Positions 1 to 8,386 of a stretch of DNA of 64,000 nt are shown here, one piece after another. Numbering within the stretch: position 1 is the first letter of the stretch; every line of letters starts with the position of its first letter. This DNA is from Pseudomonas sp. PDM16 (GTDB taxonomy: Bacteria > Pseudomonadota > Gammaproteobacteria > Pseudomonadales > Pseudomonadaceae): positions 424,999-488,998 of the forward strand of contig NZ_JACVAM010000004.1 of NCBI RefSeq assembly GCF_014851865.1. Direction: 5' to 3'. The translations under genes and the position numbers were made by a program. The notes under the pieces were generated by a model, which did not search any database, was not told where the DNA came from, and saw only the letters and a list, made by a program, of their open reading frames with translations.

Positions 1-1553
1 CCACGCGGGTCGCCACCGGCCAACAGGATCACCTGCAGGGCGTCGAACAATGCGGTGATGCTGATGCCGATCAGCAATACCCGCTCGGGCGCGAATCCGG
101 AGCGCCGCGACAATCCGAGCAGCAGAAGCAGCGTCAGGCCGGCGCCGAGACCGCCCAGAGCCAGCTGGGCAAGGGGCCCCGAATAAGGCAGCAGGAAGAG
201 GAGGGCGATCAGGCCCAGGGCAGCCCCCGCACTGATGCCAAGCACTTCGGGGCTGGACATCGGGTTGCCGGTCAGGCGCTGGATCATGCAGCCGGCCAAG
301 GCCAGCATGCAGCCAGCAGCAGCTGCAGCCATCACTCGCGGCCAGCGCCAGTCGAGCAGACTGGTGTCGCCGAGAGCCCATTGCCAACCTTCCAGACCTC
401 GTCCCAATCCCAGCCCGATCAGTAGGGCTAGCGCCAGTAAGACCGCGAGAGGCAGTAGTCGTCGGATGGGGAGGGGGTGGCGCATGAAATGGTGGGCATC
501 GCCGCTCTGCGGTTGCCCTCCACTCAGGCGCAGCCGAGGCAGCAACCAGAGCAGCAACGGCGCACCAAGCAGGGCAGTGGCCGCGCCTGTCGGCACCAGT
601 TCGGCGAGGTTGCCAGCCAGACGCTGGATGCCCAAGTCGGTGACGCATAGCAGCAGAGCACCGAGCAGCGGCGCCCAGCGCAAGCGCTGGGAGAAGGTAC
701 GCCCACCGAGGATCCGCACCAACGCTGGTGCGGCGAGGCCGATGAAACCGATCACACCCACACTGCTGACCACACAGGCCGCCAGGTACACGGCGATCGT
801 CAGGGTGACGATGCGCAGGAAGCGCAACGGAACACCCAGGCTCTTCACACCACTGTCATCCAGTTCCAGCAGCGCCAGAGGACGCAACAGTGGCAACAGA
901 ATCAACATGCCGACAGCCAGGCGCGGCAGCAGGAACTCGACTCCAGCCCAGCTATTCTGGCTGAGCGAGCCGGAGCCCCAGATGAAGACCGCATTCAGGT
1001 CCTGCTGCTGAATCAGCATCAAGGTGACATTCAGAGCGCTGAGATAGAGGGTGACGACCAATCCGGCCAGGATCAGCGTCAGGGGTGCCAAGCCACGTCG
1101 CCAAGCCAGGGCGAACACCATCAGAGACGCCAATCCACCACCTGCCAGCGCCACCCACTCACGACCGTACTCCAAGGTCCAGGGCGCCCAGAGAGTGGCG
1201 ATCAGCAAGCCGAACTGTGCGCCGCTGGATACACCCAGCGTCGTAGGCGACGCCAGAGGGTTGCGCAAAACCTGCTGCATCAGCGTTCCGGCCAGCGCCA
1301 ACACTGCACCGCAGAGCAGGCTCATGGCCAGACGCGGCAACCAGCTAAAGTGCAGAATCATCTGCTGCATGTCGCCATCCGCAGGGTTGGCCAGCGCTTG
1401 CAGCCACTGCGCACTCGGTAGCCGGCGGCCCAGATCGCTGAAGACCAGACCCAGGGCGAGCACAAACAGCAGGCTGCATAGCCAGACCGGATGACCGGAG
1501 AAGCTCCAGCGAGCCCTCGTAGGCAGTGGCCCTTCGGCCAGCAGGTTGCTCAT
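1..1553 (-). CDS. fhuB: FhuB-like double-length iron-siderophore ABC permease (3' end cut by window edge)
   Basis: Inner-membrane permease of an iron(III)-siderophore importer, FecCD/BtuC family. About 517 residues are visible from ATG 1553 and the frame is still open at base 1. The visible part holds one complete FecCD permease half followed by the start of a second (a second 'MAAAAAGCMLALAGCMIQ' type helix with the NPLASP/NPMSSPEVLGISAG motif repeated), so this is the fused double permease typical of FhuB (about 660 residues) and not a single-length FecC/FecD. Its start codon overlaps the stop of the binding-protein gene by ATGA, so the two are translationally coupled. Gene order ABC-binding protein-permease matches fhuCDB of E. 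coli. Substrate (hydroxamate or other) cannot be told from sequence alone. Confidence 0.88.
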   Translation of the reverse strand, partial: MSNLLAEGPLPTRARWSFSGHPVWLCSLLFVLALGLVFSDLGRRLPSAQWLQALANPADGDMQQMILHFSWLPRLAMSLLCGAVLALAGTLMQQVLRNPLASPTTLGVSSGAQFGLLIATLWAPWTLEYGREWVALAGGGLASLMVFALAWRRGLAPLTLILAGLVVTLYLSALNVTLMLIQQQDLNAVFIWGSGSLSQNSWAGVEFLLPRLAVGMLILLPLLRPLALLELDDSGVKSLGVPLRFLRIVTLTIAVYLAACVVSSVGVIGFIGLAAPALVRILGGRTFSQRLRWAPLLGALLLCVTDLGIQRLAGNLAELVPTGAATALLGAPLLLWLLPRLRLSGGQPQSGDAHHFMRHPLPIRRLLPLAVLLALALLIGLGLGRGLEGWQWALGDTSLLDWRWPRVMAAAAAGCMLALAGCMIQRLTGNPMSSPEVLGISAGAALGLIALLFLLPYSGPLAQLALGGLGAGLTLLLLLGLSRRSGFAPERVLLIGISITALFDALQVILLAGGDPR

Positions 1554-2407
1554 GGCGCGCGCTCCGGCACGAATTGCGCGTCCAGCAGGTTGGCAAAGCG
1601 CTCGGCGGCCATCAAACCGTTGAAGCTCCAGACCGGTGGAAGAGGGTACAGACGCTGCTCCTGCACGGCGGGCAGGCGTTGCCACAACGCGCTGCCCGCC
1701 AACCCGCTCTCGGTGCCTGGCGGCATGGGCTCCAGATAGAGCAGGGCAGCACTGGGCTCTTCGGCAAGGCGCTCGATGCCTTGCTGACTGAAGCCCCAGT
1801 AGTTGGTTGGTCCTGTCCAGGCATTGCGCAGGCCAACGCGATCCAGCACACCCTGGTAGATACTTTGCTTGCCGAACAGGCGGACATGACGCTGGTCGAG
1901 GAAGGTCATCACATAGAAAGGTGGCAGCAATTGCGGAGCCAGACGTTGCTTGACCCGAACCATATTGGCATCGATACGAGCGATCATGGCTTCGCCTTCG
2001 GGCTGGCGGTCGAGCAATTTCGCCAGTTCCCGGGTTACACGTTGAGCGCCGACATAGGCTTCTGCCTCCGGCGTATAGATGGCCAGCATATGCACCGGTG
2101 CTACACGCTCCAGCTGCGGCCGGCTGGCTGCGAACTGTGGCGTGATAAGGATCATGTCCGGCTTCAGCTGGCTCAACAGCTCGAGATTGGGTTCTACACG
2201 CAGGCCGAGGTCGACGACTTCAGCCGGTAACTCGGGGGCCTGTACCCAGCGCCGGTAACCTTCGGTCTGGGCCACGGCAATCGGCGTAATACCTAGGCCC
2301 AGTAAAGTCTCAGTCAGTCCCCAGTCGATCACTGCGATCCGCGGTTGATGCGGTGCGGCCTGAGCCAGGCCCGACAGGATAATCAGCATGCAAAGCAGCC
2401 TGCGCAT
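1550..2407 (-). CDS. fhuD: FhuD-like periplasmic ferric-siderophore binding protein
   Basis: 285-residue substrate-binding protein of the class III (TroA/FhuD, helical backbone) type. Residues 1-18 form a Sec-type signal peptide ending LAQA-A. The mature protein starts with the usual IAVIDWGLTETLLGLGI strand-helix and carries a long linker region near residues 120-170. It would capture ferric siderophore in the periplasm and hand it to the permease encoded by the next gene. Start ATG 2407 overlaps the stop of the ATPase gene (ATGA) and its own stop overlaps the permease start, so all three are coupled. The fhuD name rests mainly on the fhuC-fhuD-fhuB order; a related siderophore-binding protein is possible. 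Confidence 0.85.
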   Translation of the reverse strand: MRRLLCMLIILSGLAQAAPHQPRIAVIDWGLTETLLGLGITPIAVAQTEGYRRWVQAPELPAEVVDLGLRVEPNLELLSQLKPDMILITPQFAASRPQLERVAPVHMLAIYTPEAEAYVGAQRVTRELAKLLDRQPEGEAMIARIDANMVRVKQRLAPQLLPPFYVMTFLDQRHVRLFGKQSIYQGVLDRVGLRNAWTGPTNYWGFSQQGIERLAEEPSAALLYLEPMPPGTESGLAGSALWQRLPAVQEQRLYPLPPVWSFNGLMAAERFANLLDAQFVPERAP

Positions 2408-3174
2408 CAGACCACCACGGCAATCGGTTGTTGGCCACGCGGATGGCTAAGCACCTGCATCGGCAGGCCATAGATGGCTTCAAGATTGCTATCGGTCATC
2501 AGTTCGGCCGGACTGCCATCCAGTAGTAGACGTCCACTGTGCAGCGCAATGAGGCGGTCGCAGTAGCGGCTGGCCATATTGATGTCGTGAAGCACCACGA
2601 TAACGCTCAGGCCCAGTTGCTGGCTGAGGCGGTGCACAAGGCCCAGCACATCGACCTGGTGGGCGATGTCGAGTGCCGAAGTTGGTTCGTCGAGCAGTAG
2701 ATAGCGACTGTTCTGTGCCAATAGCATGGCCAGCCAAACGCGCTGGCGTTCGCCGCCGGACAGGCTGTCGACCATGCGCTCGGCAAAGCGCAGCGTATCG
2801 GTCAGCTCCATGGCTTCCTGTACCTTGGCATGATCATCGGTACCGAACCGACCGAGCAAACCGTGCCAGGGATAACGACCGAAACCGACCAGCTCGCTAG
2901 CCGTCAGGCTGTCGGCGGTTGGCAGTTGCTGCGGCAGATAGGCCACCTGGCGTGCGAAGTCGCGGTCTTTCCAGTCAGCCAATGGTTTGTCATCCAGAAG
3001 GACACAACCAGTGCTGGCGGGTTGCTGGCGAGCCAGCATTTTCAGCAGCGTCGATTTCCCGGAGCCATTGTGGCCAATAAGGCCAACCATCTGGCCCTGG
3101 GGAATGTCGAGCGACAACGGATGCAGGAGCGTGCGCTCCGGCAAACTGAAGCTGACCGCATCGAGTCGGAACAT
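2407..3174 (-). CDS. fhuC: FhuC-like iron-siderophore ABC transporter ATPase
   Basis: 255-residue ATP-binding subunit energising siderophore import. Walker A GHNGSGKS lies at residues 34-41, the signature LSGGERQR in the middle and Walker B YLLLDEPTSALD follows; a conserved HD switch motif (VVLHDINMA) is present. ATG 3174 is chosen over an upstream in-frame start at 3243 because it is preceded by AAGGA at proper spacing and begins with the family N-terminus MFRLDAVSF. First gene of the three-gene operon. The upstream gap holds a Fur-like sequence, consistent with iron repression. No TonB-dependent receptor gene is visible on this side of the operon. Confidence 0.92.
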   Translation of the reverse strand: MFRLDAVSFSLPERTLLHPLSLDIPQGQMVGLIGHNGSGKSTLLKMLARQQPASTGCVLLDDKPLADWKDRDFARQVAYLPQQLPTADSLTASELVGFGRYPWHGLLGRFGTDDHAKVQEAMELTDTLRFAERMVDSLSGGERQRVWLAMLLAQNSRYLLLDEPTSALDIAHQVDVLGLVHRLSQQLGLSVIVVLHDINMASRYCDRLIALHSGRLLLDGSPAELMTDSNLEAIYGLPMQVLSHPRGQQPIAVVV

Positions 3175-3222
3175 GGACAATCCTTTGGCTAGCCGAGCGT
3201 GCGTAAAGGCGGCGACTGTAGC

Positions 3223-3241
3223 CAAAATGATAATCCCTGGC
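3223..3241 (-). promoter_or_regulatory. Candidate Fur box upstream of fhuC
   Basis: Aligning these 19 bases with the E. coli Fur consensus GATAATGATAATCATTATC gives 13 of 19 matches, including an unbroken ten-base core AATGATAATC at 3226-3235. It sits 49-67 bases upstream of the fhuC start codon, a normal place for iron repression. Inference from sequence match and operon function. Confidence 0.5.
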
Positions 3242-3297
3242 AAACGCGAAGGCTTCGCGCAGATGTAGATGCGATACGCACAAGCGCATCATACATA

Positions 3298-3325
3298 ACT
3301 TCGCATAATGTATATTATGTTAAAT
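3298..3325. other. dif: dif chromosome dimer-resolution site (XerC/XerD)
   Basis: A 28-base site with an 11-base arm ACTTCGCATAA (3298-3308), a 6-base centre TGTATA (3309-3314) and an 11-base arm TTATGTTAAAT (3315-3325). Compared with E. coli dif it is identical at 25 of 28 positions, the last 24 in a row, apart from position-4 and the first two bases. XerC and XerD recombine chromosome dimers here under FtsK control, which places this window at the replication terminus. It lies in a short AT-rich gap between the fhu operon and a signalling operon. Confidence 0.93.
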
Positions 3326-3508
3326 AACATATTAATCTGCATGCCGGTAATTGCTTAATCACCTCGCTCCTTTTCTTCATGCTCGATAACCCAATCACAA
3401 TCGCTCTGGCTGATCACCTGGTAAATCGAAATAGCTCGGACCATCAGACAATGAGCCAAGCCTCGAATGCAGGTTTCACCACGCTACGTGTAATCAATCG
3501 CAATAGAT

Positions 3509-4507
3509 CTACTCCATCTCGGCCCAGCGCTCCTTGATCTCCAGGATTGCCGGCATCTGGGCGAGAAACAGCTCCACCAGCTCAGGGTCGAAATGGTTGC
3601 CGCTCTCACGGCGCAACAAGGCGACTGCCTCTTCTACCGACCAGGCTGGTTTATAGGGACGCACGCTGGTAAGGGCGTCGAACACATCGGCAATGGCGAC
3701 GATGCGTCCCTCCAGCGGAATCTCCGTACCTTTCAGGCCATTTGGATAGCCGCTGCCATCCCACTTCTCATGGTGCGTCAGCGCTATGCTGCGAGCCATC
3801 CGCAACAGGCGTGAATCATGCTCGCCGATGATCTCGGCACCAATCTGTGCATGGTTGCGCATGACCGCCCACTCCGAGTCGTCCAGCTTTCCAGCCTTCT
3901 GCAGGATGGCATCGGGGATACCGATCTTGCCCACGTCATGCATTGGAGCCGCATTGAGCAGATCATCGGCCGCTCTCTCGTCCAGGCCGACAGCCCTGGC
4001 CAGGATATGGGTGTAATAGCTCATGCGAATGACGTGCAGGCCGGTTTCGTTGTCCTTGTACTCCGCCGCCAGGCCGAGGCGCTGGACGATCTGCAGGCGT
4101 GTCTGGTGCAGTTCGTCGACTCGTACCAGCGACAGATGGGTGCGCACCCTCGCCCGCACGATGGGCGGGCTCACCGGTTTGGTGATGTAGTCTACAGCGC
4201 CGACCTCGAAGCCCTTGGCCTCATCATCCACATCGGCCAGCGCAGTCACGAAGATCACTGGAATGGCTGAGGTACTAGGCTGGGCCTTCAGGCGAGTGCA
4301 CACTTCGTGGCCGGTCATGCCTGGCATCATCACGTCGAGCAGGATCAGCGCCGGGCTCTCGCGCTCGGCCAGTTCCAGCGCCTTTTCACCGTCCTTGGCG
4401 AACAGCAGCCGATAATCGTCCTGCAGGATCTGCCGCAGCACCTGTAGGTTGGTCGGCTCGTCATCCACCAGTAGCAGTTTCGGGCGGGCGTCGGGGGTGT
4501 TGCTCAT
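3509..4507 (-). CDS. Response regulator with HD-GYP cyclic-di-GMP phosphodiesterase domain
   Basis: 332-residue RpfG-type protein. Residues about 9-125 are a receiver domain (acidic pair DDE, phosphoacceptor Asp in LILLDVMMPG, Lys in ITKP). A short helix leads to an HD-GYP domain with the metal/catalytic motif MHDVGKIGIPD and the signature HHEKWDGSGYPNGL, plus the following EGRIVAIADVFDAL, all intact, so the enzyme should hydrolyse cyclic-di-GMP to GMP or pGpG. The start ATG 4507 overlaps the stop of the upstream hybrid kinase gene (ATGA), so kinase and effector are almost certainly partners: the kinase would phosphorylate the receiver and change phosphodiesterase activity. Confidence 0.93.
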   Translation of the reverse strand: MSNTPDARPKLLLVDDEPTNLQVLRQILQDDYRLLFAKDGEKALELAERESPALILLDVMMPGMTGHEVCTRLKAQPSTSAIPVIFVTALADVDDEAKGFEVGAVDYITKPVSPPIVRARVRTHLSLVRVDELHQTRLQIVQRLGLAAEYKDNETGLHVIRMSYYTHILARAVGLDERAADDLLNAAPMHDVGKIGIPDAILQKAGKLDDSEWAVMRNHAQIGAEIIGEHDSRLLRMARSIALTHHEKWDGSGYPNGLKGTEIPLEGRIVAIADVFDALTSVRPYKPAWSVEEAVALLRRESGNHFDPELVELFLAQMPAILEIKERWAEME

Positions 4508-7500
4508 CAGATGTTTGCTCCGGCCTTCTGCTCCAGCCAGCCGAACAGGTCAGCCAGCAGTGCATCGGCACGCTCGAATTCGAAATCGTCTATCGCCCCC
4601 TCCAGGGCTTCAGCCCGCGCCTGCTGCGTCAGCGCCGCCAGCGAGGAAACCAGGTGTTTCAGGGCCTGCTCGTCCAGTTCGCCGTGTTGCAACGCGGTAC
4701 GCAGCTGTTTCACCAGGGCCAGCAGTTCGTCCGTGGACAGTGTGTCGGCAGCGTCGAACTCCACTGTAGCCTCGGACTCCGGCAATTGCGGCAGGAGATC
4801 GATCAGCGCTTTCGACAAATTGGCCAGCAGCTCCTCCACCGAGGCCGGTACTGCCCCCTTGAGCGCATGCTCCAACTGGCCGGCCAGACGACTGGTACGC
4901 AGCAGGGCCAGGTTGGCTGCGGCGCCGCGCAGGCGGTGGACCAGCTCAATGGCCGCCAACTGCTCGCCCCCGTGCAGCAAACGTTCGACCTGGACACAGC
5001 TGCCCAGATGCTCGTCAAGGAAGCGGCGGATGGCCGCCACCATCGCCACATCGTTCCCCCATAATTGCAGGCCTCGCACCCAATCGATATCTACGTCGGG
5101 ATGGTGCTCAACAGCTGAGCTCGGCTCATGCGGTGCGGTCTGCACCCCGATGACATGCGCGATCTCGGCCAGAAGCTTGTCCATCTCCAGTGGCTTTGAG
5201 GCAAAGCCGTCCATGCCCGCCTCACGAGCGGCCCGACGGTCCTGCTCCAGTACGCTAGCGGTCAGGGCGATGATGGGCGTCGCCGCAAGACCATTGGCCT
5301 GCTCATGCTGGCGGATGCGCCGGGTGGCCTCCAGGCCGTCCAGGCGCGGCATCTGCACATCCATCAACAGGACATCGAACTGGCCATCGACGAATGCGGC
5401 CACGGCCTGCTCGCCATCGTTGACGGTGGTGACGTGATGGCCCAATGCGCTAAGGGTCAGGCTGAGCAGCTCGATATTCTGTGGTACGTCATCGGCAGCC
5501 AGGATCTTCAGCACCGGCAGTGCCGCGCCCCTGATTTCGACTTTGTCCGACTGGGCCTCACCGGCCTGCAGCGGCAGGTGCACATGGAATACGCTGCCCA
5601 TGCCCAGGCGACTCTCCACCGTGATGCGCCCGCCCATCAGCTCGGTAAGCTGACGAGCAATGGTGGTCCCCAGCCCGGTTCCTCCGAAGCGCCGGCTCAT
5701 GGATGCGTCGGCCTGGGCGAAGGGGTCGAAGATACGCTGCAAGCGATCATCGGCGATGCCGATGCCACTGTCTCGAACGGAGAGCTCTACCCTACCCGGC
5801 TCGCCGCTCACCTCCAGGCGCACCCAGCCGGTTTCGGTGAACTTCACCGCGTTACCCACCAGATTGGTCAGCACCTGCTGGATGCGCAGCGAGTCGCCCT
5901 TGAAGTGATCACCGAGGCTTGTCTGATAATCCAGGCTCAGGCTCAGGCCCTTGGCCTCGGCGCCTAGACGCAGTGAGTCGCAGACCTGCTCGCACAGCTC
6001 GCGCAGGGAGAAATCCATGTGCTCCAGCTCAACCGCCCCCCGTTCGAGCTTGGCGGTATCGAGAATGTCGTTGAGCAGACCAAGCAGCGAGCGTGCCGAC
6101 TGTCGCACAGTACTCAGGTGGCGGCGCTGCTGTGTGTCGAGACGGGTGCCAAGCAGCAGTTCGGTGAAGCCGATGATGGCGTTCATCGGCGTGCGGATCT
6201 CATGGCTCATGTTGGCCAGGAAAGTGGTCTTCGAAGCCGCGGCCTGCTCAGCGTGCTCCTTGGCGTTGCGCAGGGCTTCCTCCATCTCCCGCCGTTCGCT
6301 GAGGTCGGTCGCGAACTTGATCACCTTGAACGGCTCGCCATCGGCATCGAAGATCGGGTTGTAAGACGCCTGGATCCACACCTCGCGGCCGCCCTTGGCC
6401 AGCCGCAGGTACTCGCCGCTGTCGAGTTCGCCACGCGACAGCCGCTCCCAGAAGTCGCAGTACTCAAGGGTGTCGACGTATTCCTGCTCGCAGAAGATGC
6501 GGTGATGCTGGCCCTGGATCTCTTCCAGCTCGTAGCCCATCAGATCGAGGAAGTTGCGGTTGGCGTTGAGCACATGACCCTGCAGGTCGAACTCGATGAC
6601 CGACACGGCACGGTTGATTGCGTTCACCGTGCCCTCGAACTCGGCGTTGCGCAGTTTGCTCTCGGTGATATCCAGCATGACACCGTCGATCCAGCGCGGT
6701 ACGCCGTCCTCGTCGGTCATGCCGCTGCCTCCCTCCCAGACCCATACCTCACTGCCGTCCTTTCGAATCAGGCGGTATTCAACCTGATAGCTGCGACCGG
6801 CCAGCACGGCCTCGCGCACCGGATCGTTGATCCGCGCCTGATCGTCCACATTGATCAGCTCGGTGAAGAAGCGCCGGCCCGCGATGAACTCCGCCGCCGA
6901 CCAGCCAGTCAGTGCTTCCACCGCATCGCTGACGAACACCATGCTCCAGTCGTTATCCAGGCTGCAGCGGAACGCGACGCCCGGGATGTTGCCGATCAGT
7001 GAGCGGTATTGCCGCTCGCTCTCACGCATCGCCCGCTCCATGGCAATGCGCTCGCTGATATCGCTGATGAAGCCGACGAACAGCGTCTTGCCCGGCAGCC
7101 TGGCATGGCCGACAGCCAGGCGGATCGGCAGCTCGGTTCCGTCCTTGCGCAGCAACTCCACCTCACGGCTACCACCAATGATCTGGCTGGTACCGGTATT
7201 GAGTAGACGCGGCAGGTAGTCCGCCATGCCCTGCCGATAGGATTCGGGAATGACCTTGTCGATGTTCTGGCCGATCAGGTCGCGCTTGTCCCAGCCATAC
7301 AGGCGCTCTGCGGCGGCGTTCATGCCCTCGATCACACCTTGGTCATCGATGATCACCACGCCGTCCACTGCCGTTTCCAGGATCGCGCGCAAACGCGCCT
7401 CGTTGCCCTGTATCTGGAAGAACAGCTGGCGATAGCGCAGCAGTCCATTGACCCCAGCCACGAAGATCGTCAGCGAGACGGTGATCAGTGCGACCGCCAA

Positions 7501-8196
7501 GGCCAGGAAAAGGCTGTAGTTGCCCTCCCCCGTGATCGGCGCGGCAACGCCGACGAACCGCGCCGCAGCCATGCCGGTGTAGTGCATGCCACTGATGGCT
7601 AGGCCCATGACCAGGCCGCTGACCATGATTGCCTTACCGGAAGACAGCTTTCCACGCAGGCCGAAGCGCACCCACAGGGCGACAATCGCCAGGGCCACGG
7701 CCACCAGGATCGACAGCGCAAAGATTTCCGGGTCATAACGCAGCAGTGGCGACATGCGCATCGCGGCCATGCCGCTGTAGTGCATGGCACCGATACCGGC
7801 GCCCACCAGTACGCCACTGCCAATCAATTGGAGTCGCGTGACCTTGCGCATGGCCAGCAGTTGCAAGGCCACCCACGAAGCGCCCAGGCTCGGCAGCAAC
7901 GACAGTAGCGTCACCCCCGGCGAATAGCTGACCGGCGAGCACAGCTGGAACGCCAGCATGCCAATGAAGTGCATCGCCCATACGCCACCGCCCAGGGCCA
8001 GCGAACCGGTGAGCAGTGCCGTCTGCCGGTAGAAGGTGTTCTTGCTCAGACGCGCCATGCCCGCCACCTGCAGGGCCATGCCCGACGTGAAGGTGGCGAT
8101 GGCCAGCGACAGCAGCACCAGCCAGGGGTTGTAAGTCCCCTGCAGCAACAGGCTGGGATCGGCGTTGTCGAGGAAGAACGTGGTCAGATAATTCAT
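4507..8196 (-). CDS. MHYT-PAS hybrid histidine kinase with receiver and HPt domains
   Basis: 1229-residue membrane sensor kinase. Residues 1-250 are an MHYT integral-membrane sensor with its three motifs MHFIGM (75-80), MHYSGM (138-143) and MHYTGM (204-209); family work suggests binding of copper and sensing of O2, CO or NO. Three PAS/PAC units follow (about 265-390, 395-515, 525-635). The kinase core has phospho-His H665 in ANMSHEIRTP, N box about 778-787, G1 DSGIGI 809-814 and G2 GGTGLGT 838-844. A receiver with D946 and K1001 and a C-terminal HPt with H1087 (VHRLRGAAANL) complete a full phosphorelay in one chain. It heads a two-gene operon with the HD-GYP regulator. The ligand is unknown. 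Confidence 0.92.
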   Translation of the reverse strand: MNYLTTFFLDNADPSLLLQGTYNPWLVLLSLAIATFTSGMALQVAGMARLSKNTFYRQTALLTGSLALGGGVWAMHFIGMLAFQLCSPVSYSPGVTLLSLLPSLGASWVALQLLAMRKVTRLQLIGSGVLVGAGIGAMHYSGMAAMRMSPLLRYDPEIFALSILVAVALAIVALWVRFGLRGKLSSGKAIMVSGLVMGLAISGMHYTGMAAARFVGVAAPITGEGNYSLFLALAVALITVSLTIFVAGVNGLLRYRQLFFQIQGNEARLRAILETAVDGVVIIDDQGVIEGMNAAAERLYGWDKRDLIGQNIDKVIPESYRQGMADYLPRLLNTGTSQIIGGSREVELLRKDGTELPIRLAVGHARLPGKTLFVGFISDISERIAMERAMRESERQYRSLIGNIPGVAFRCSLDNDWSMVFVSDAVEALTGWSAAEFIAGRRFFTELINVDDQARINDPVREAVLAGRSYQVEYRLIRKDGSEVWVWEGGSGMTDEDGVPRWIDGVMLDITESKLRNAEFEGTVNAINRAVSVIEFDLQGHVLNANRNFLDLMGYELEEIQGQHHRIFCEQEYVDTLEYCDFWERLSRGELDSGEYLRLAKGGREVWIQASYNPIFDADGEPFKVIKFATDLSERREMEEALRNAKEHAEQAAASKTTFLANMSHEIRTPMNAIIGFTELLLGTRLDTQQRRHLSTVRQSARSLLGLLNDILDTAKLERGAVELEHMDFSLRELCEQVCDSLRLGAEAKGLSLSLDYQTSLGDHFKGDSLRIQQVLTNLVGNAVKFTETGWVRLEVSGEPGRVELSVRDSGIGIADDRLQRIFDPFAQADASMSRRFGGTGLGTTIARQLTELMGGRITVESRLGMGSVFHVHLPLQAGEAQSDKVEIRGAALPVLKILAADDVPQNIELLSLTLSALGHHVTTVNDGEQAVAAFVDGQFDVLLMDVQMPRLDGLEATRRIRQHEQANGLAATPIIALTASVLEQDRRAAREAGMDGFASKPLEMDKLLAEIAHVIGVQTAPHEPSSAVEHHPDVDIDWVRGLQLWGNDVAMVAAIRRFLDEHLGSCVQVERLLHGGEQLAAIELVHRLRGAAANLALLRTSRLAGQLEHALKGAVPASVEELLANLSKALIDLLPQLPESEATVEFDAADTLSTDELLALVKQLRTALQHGELDEQALKHLVSSLAALTQQARAEALEGAIDDFEFERADALLADLFGWLEQKAGANI

Positions 8197-8348
8197 GCAG
8201 GCACCAGCGACGACCCAGGGCGCGGGTCACCGGAACGACAGGTGAGAAAGCGGGGTTCACGCAGAGCCTAGCCTACCGGGCGTGACGCATCGGTCAAGCT
8301 CAATAATGGCACCGCGCCAGTAGAATCGACCGGAGGTAGAAACGACGA

Positions 8349-8366
8349 GGCCCGCCGAAGCGGGCC
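8349..8366 (-). terminator. Hairpin downstream of htpG
   Basis: GGCCCGC (8349-8355) and GCGGGCC (8360-8366) pair around a CGAA tetraloop 20 bases past the htpG stop. On the minus strand it is followed by a weak T-rich stretch, so termination is plausible but not textbook. Confidence 0.65.
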
Positions 8367-8386
8367 CCGTGGCAGCAAGCTATGGG

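Larger units (their letters stand above)
3175..3508. other. Intergenic region: fhu promoter side, dif, AT-rich DNA
   Basis: This 334-base gap contains the fhuC ribosome-binding site, the Fur-like box and the dif site. The rest (about 3326-3508) is more AT-rich than the neighbours; I see no open frame, clear terminator or repeat in it. Confidence 0.7.

Noticed and set aside
235..1011. Plus-strand open frame opposite the fhuB-like gene
   Set aside because: Low-complexity, Ser/Arg-rich shadow of the permease gene; no ribosome-binding site or motif.
3297..3315. Apparent similarity to a loxP half-site
   Set aside because: The left part resembles a loxP arm, but the right arm does not match, while all 28 bases fit dif. 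The similarity is a by-product of the shared AT-rich Xer/Cre-like pattern.
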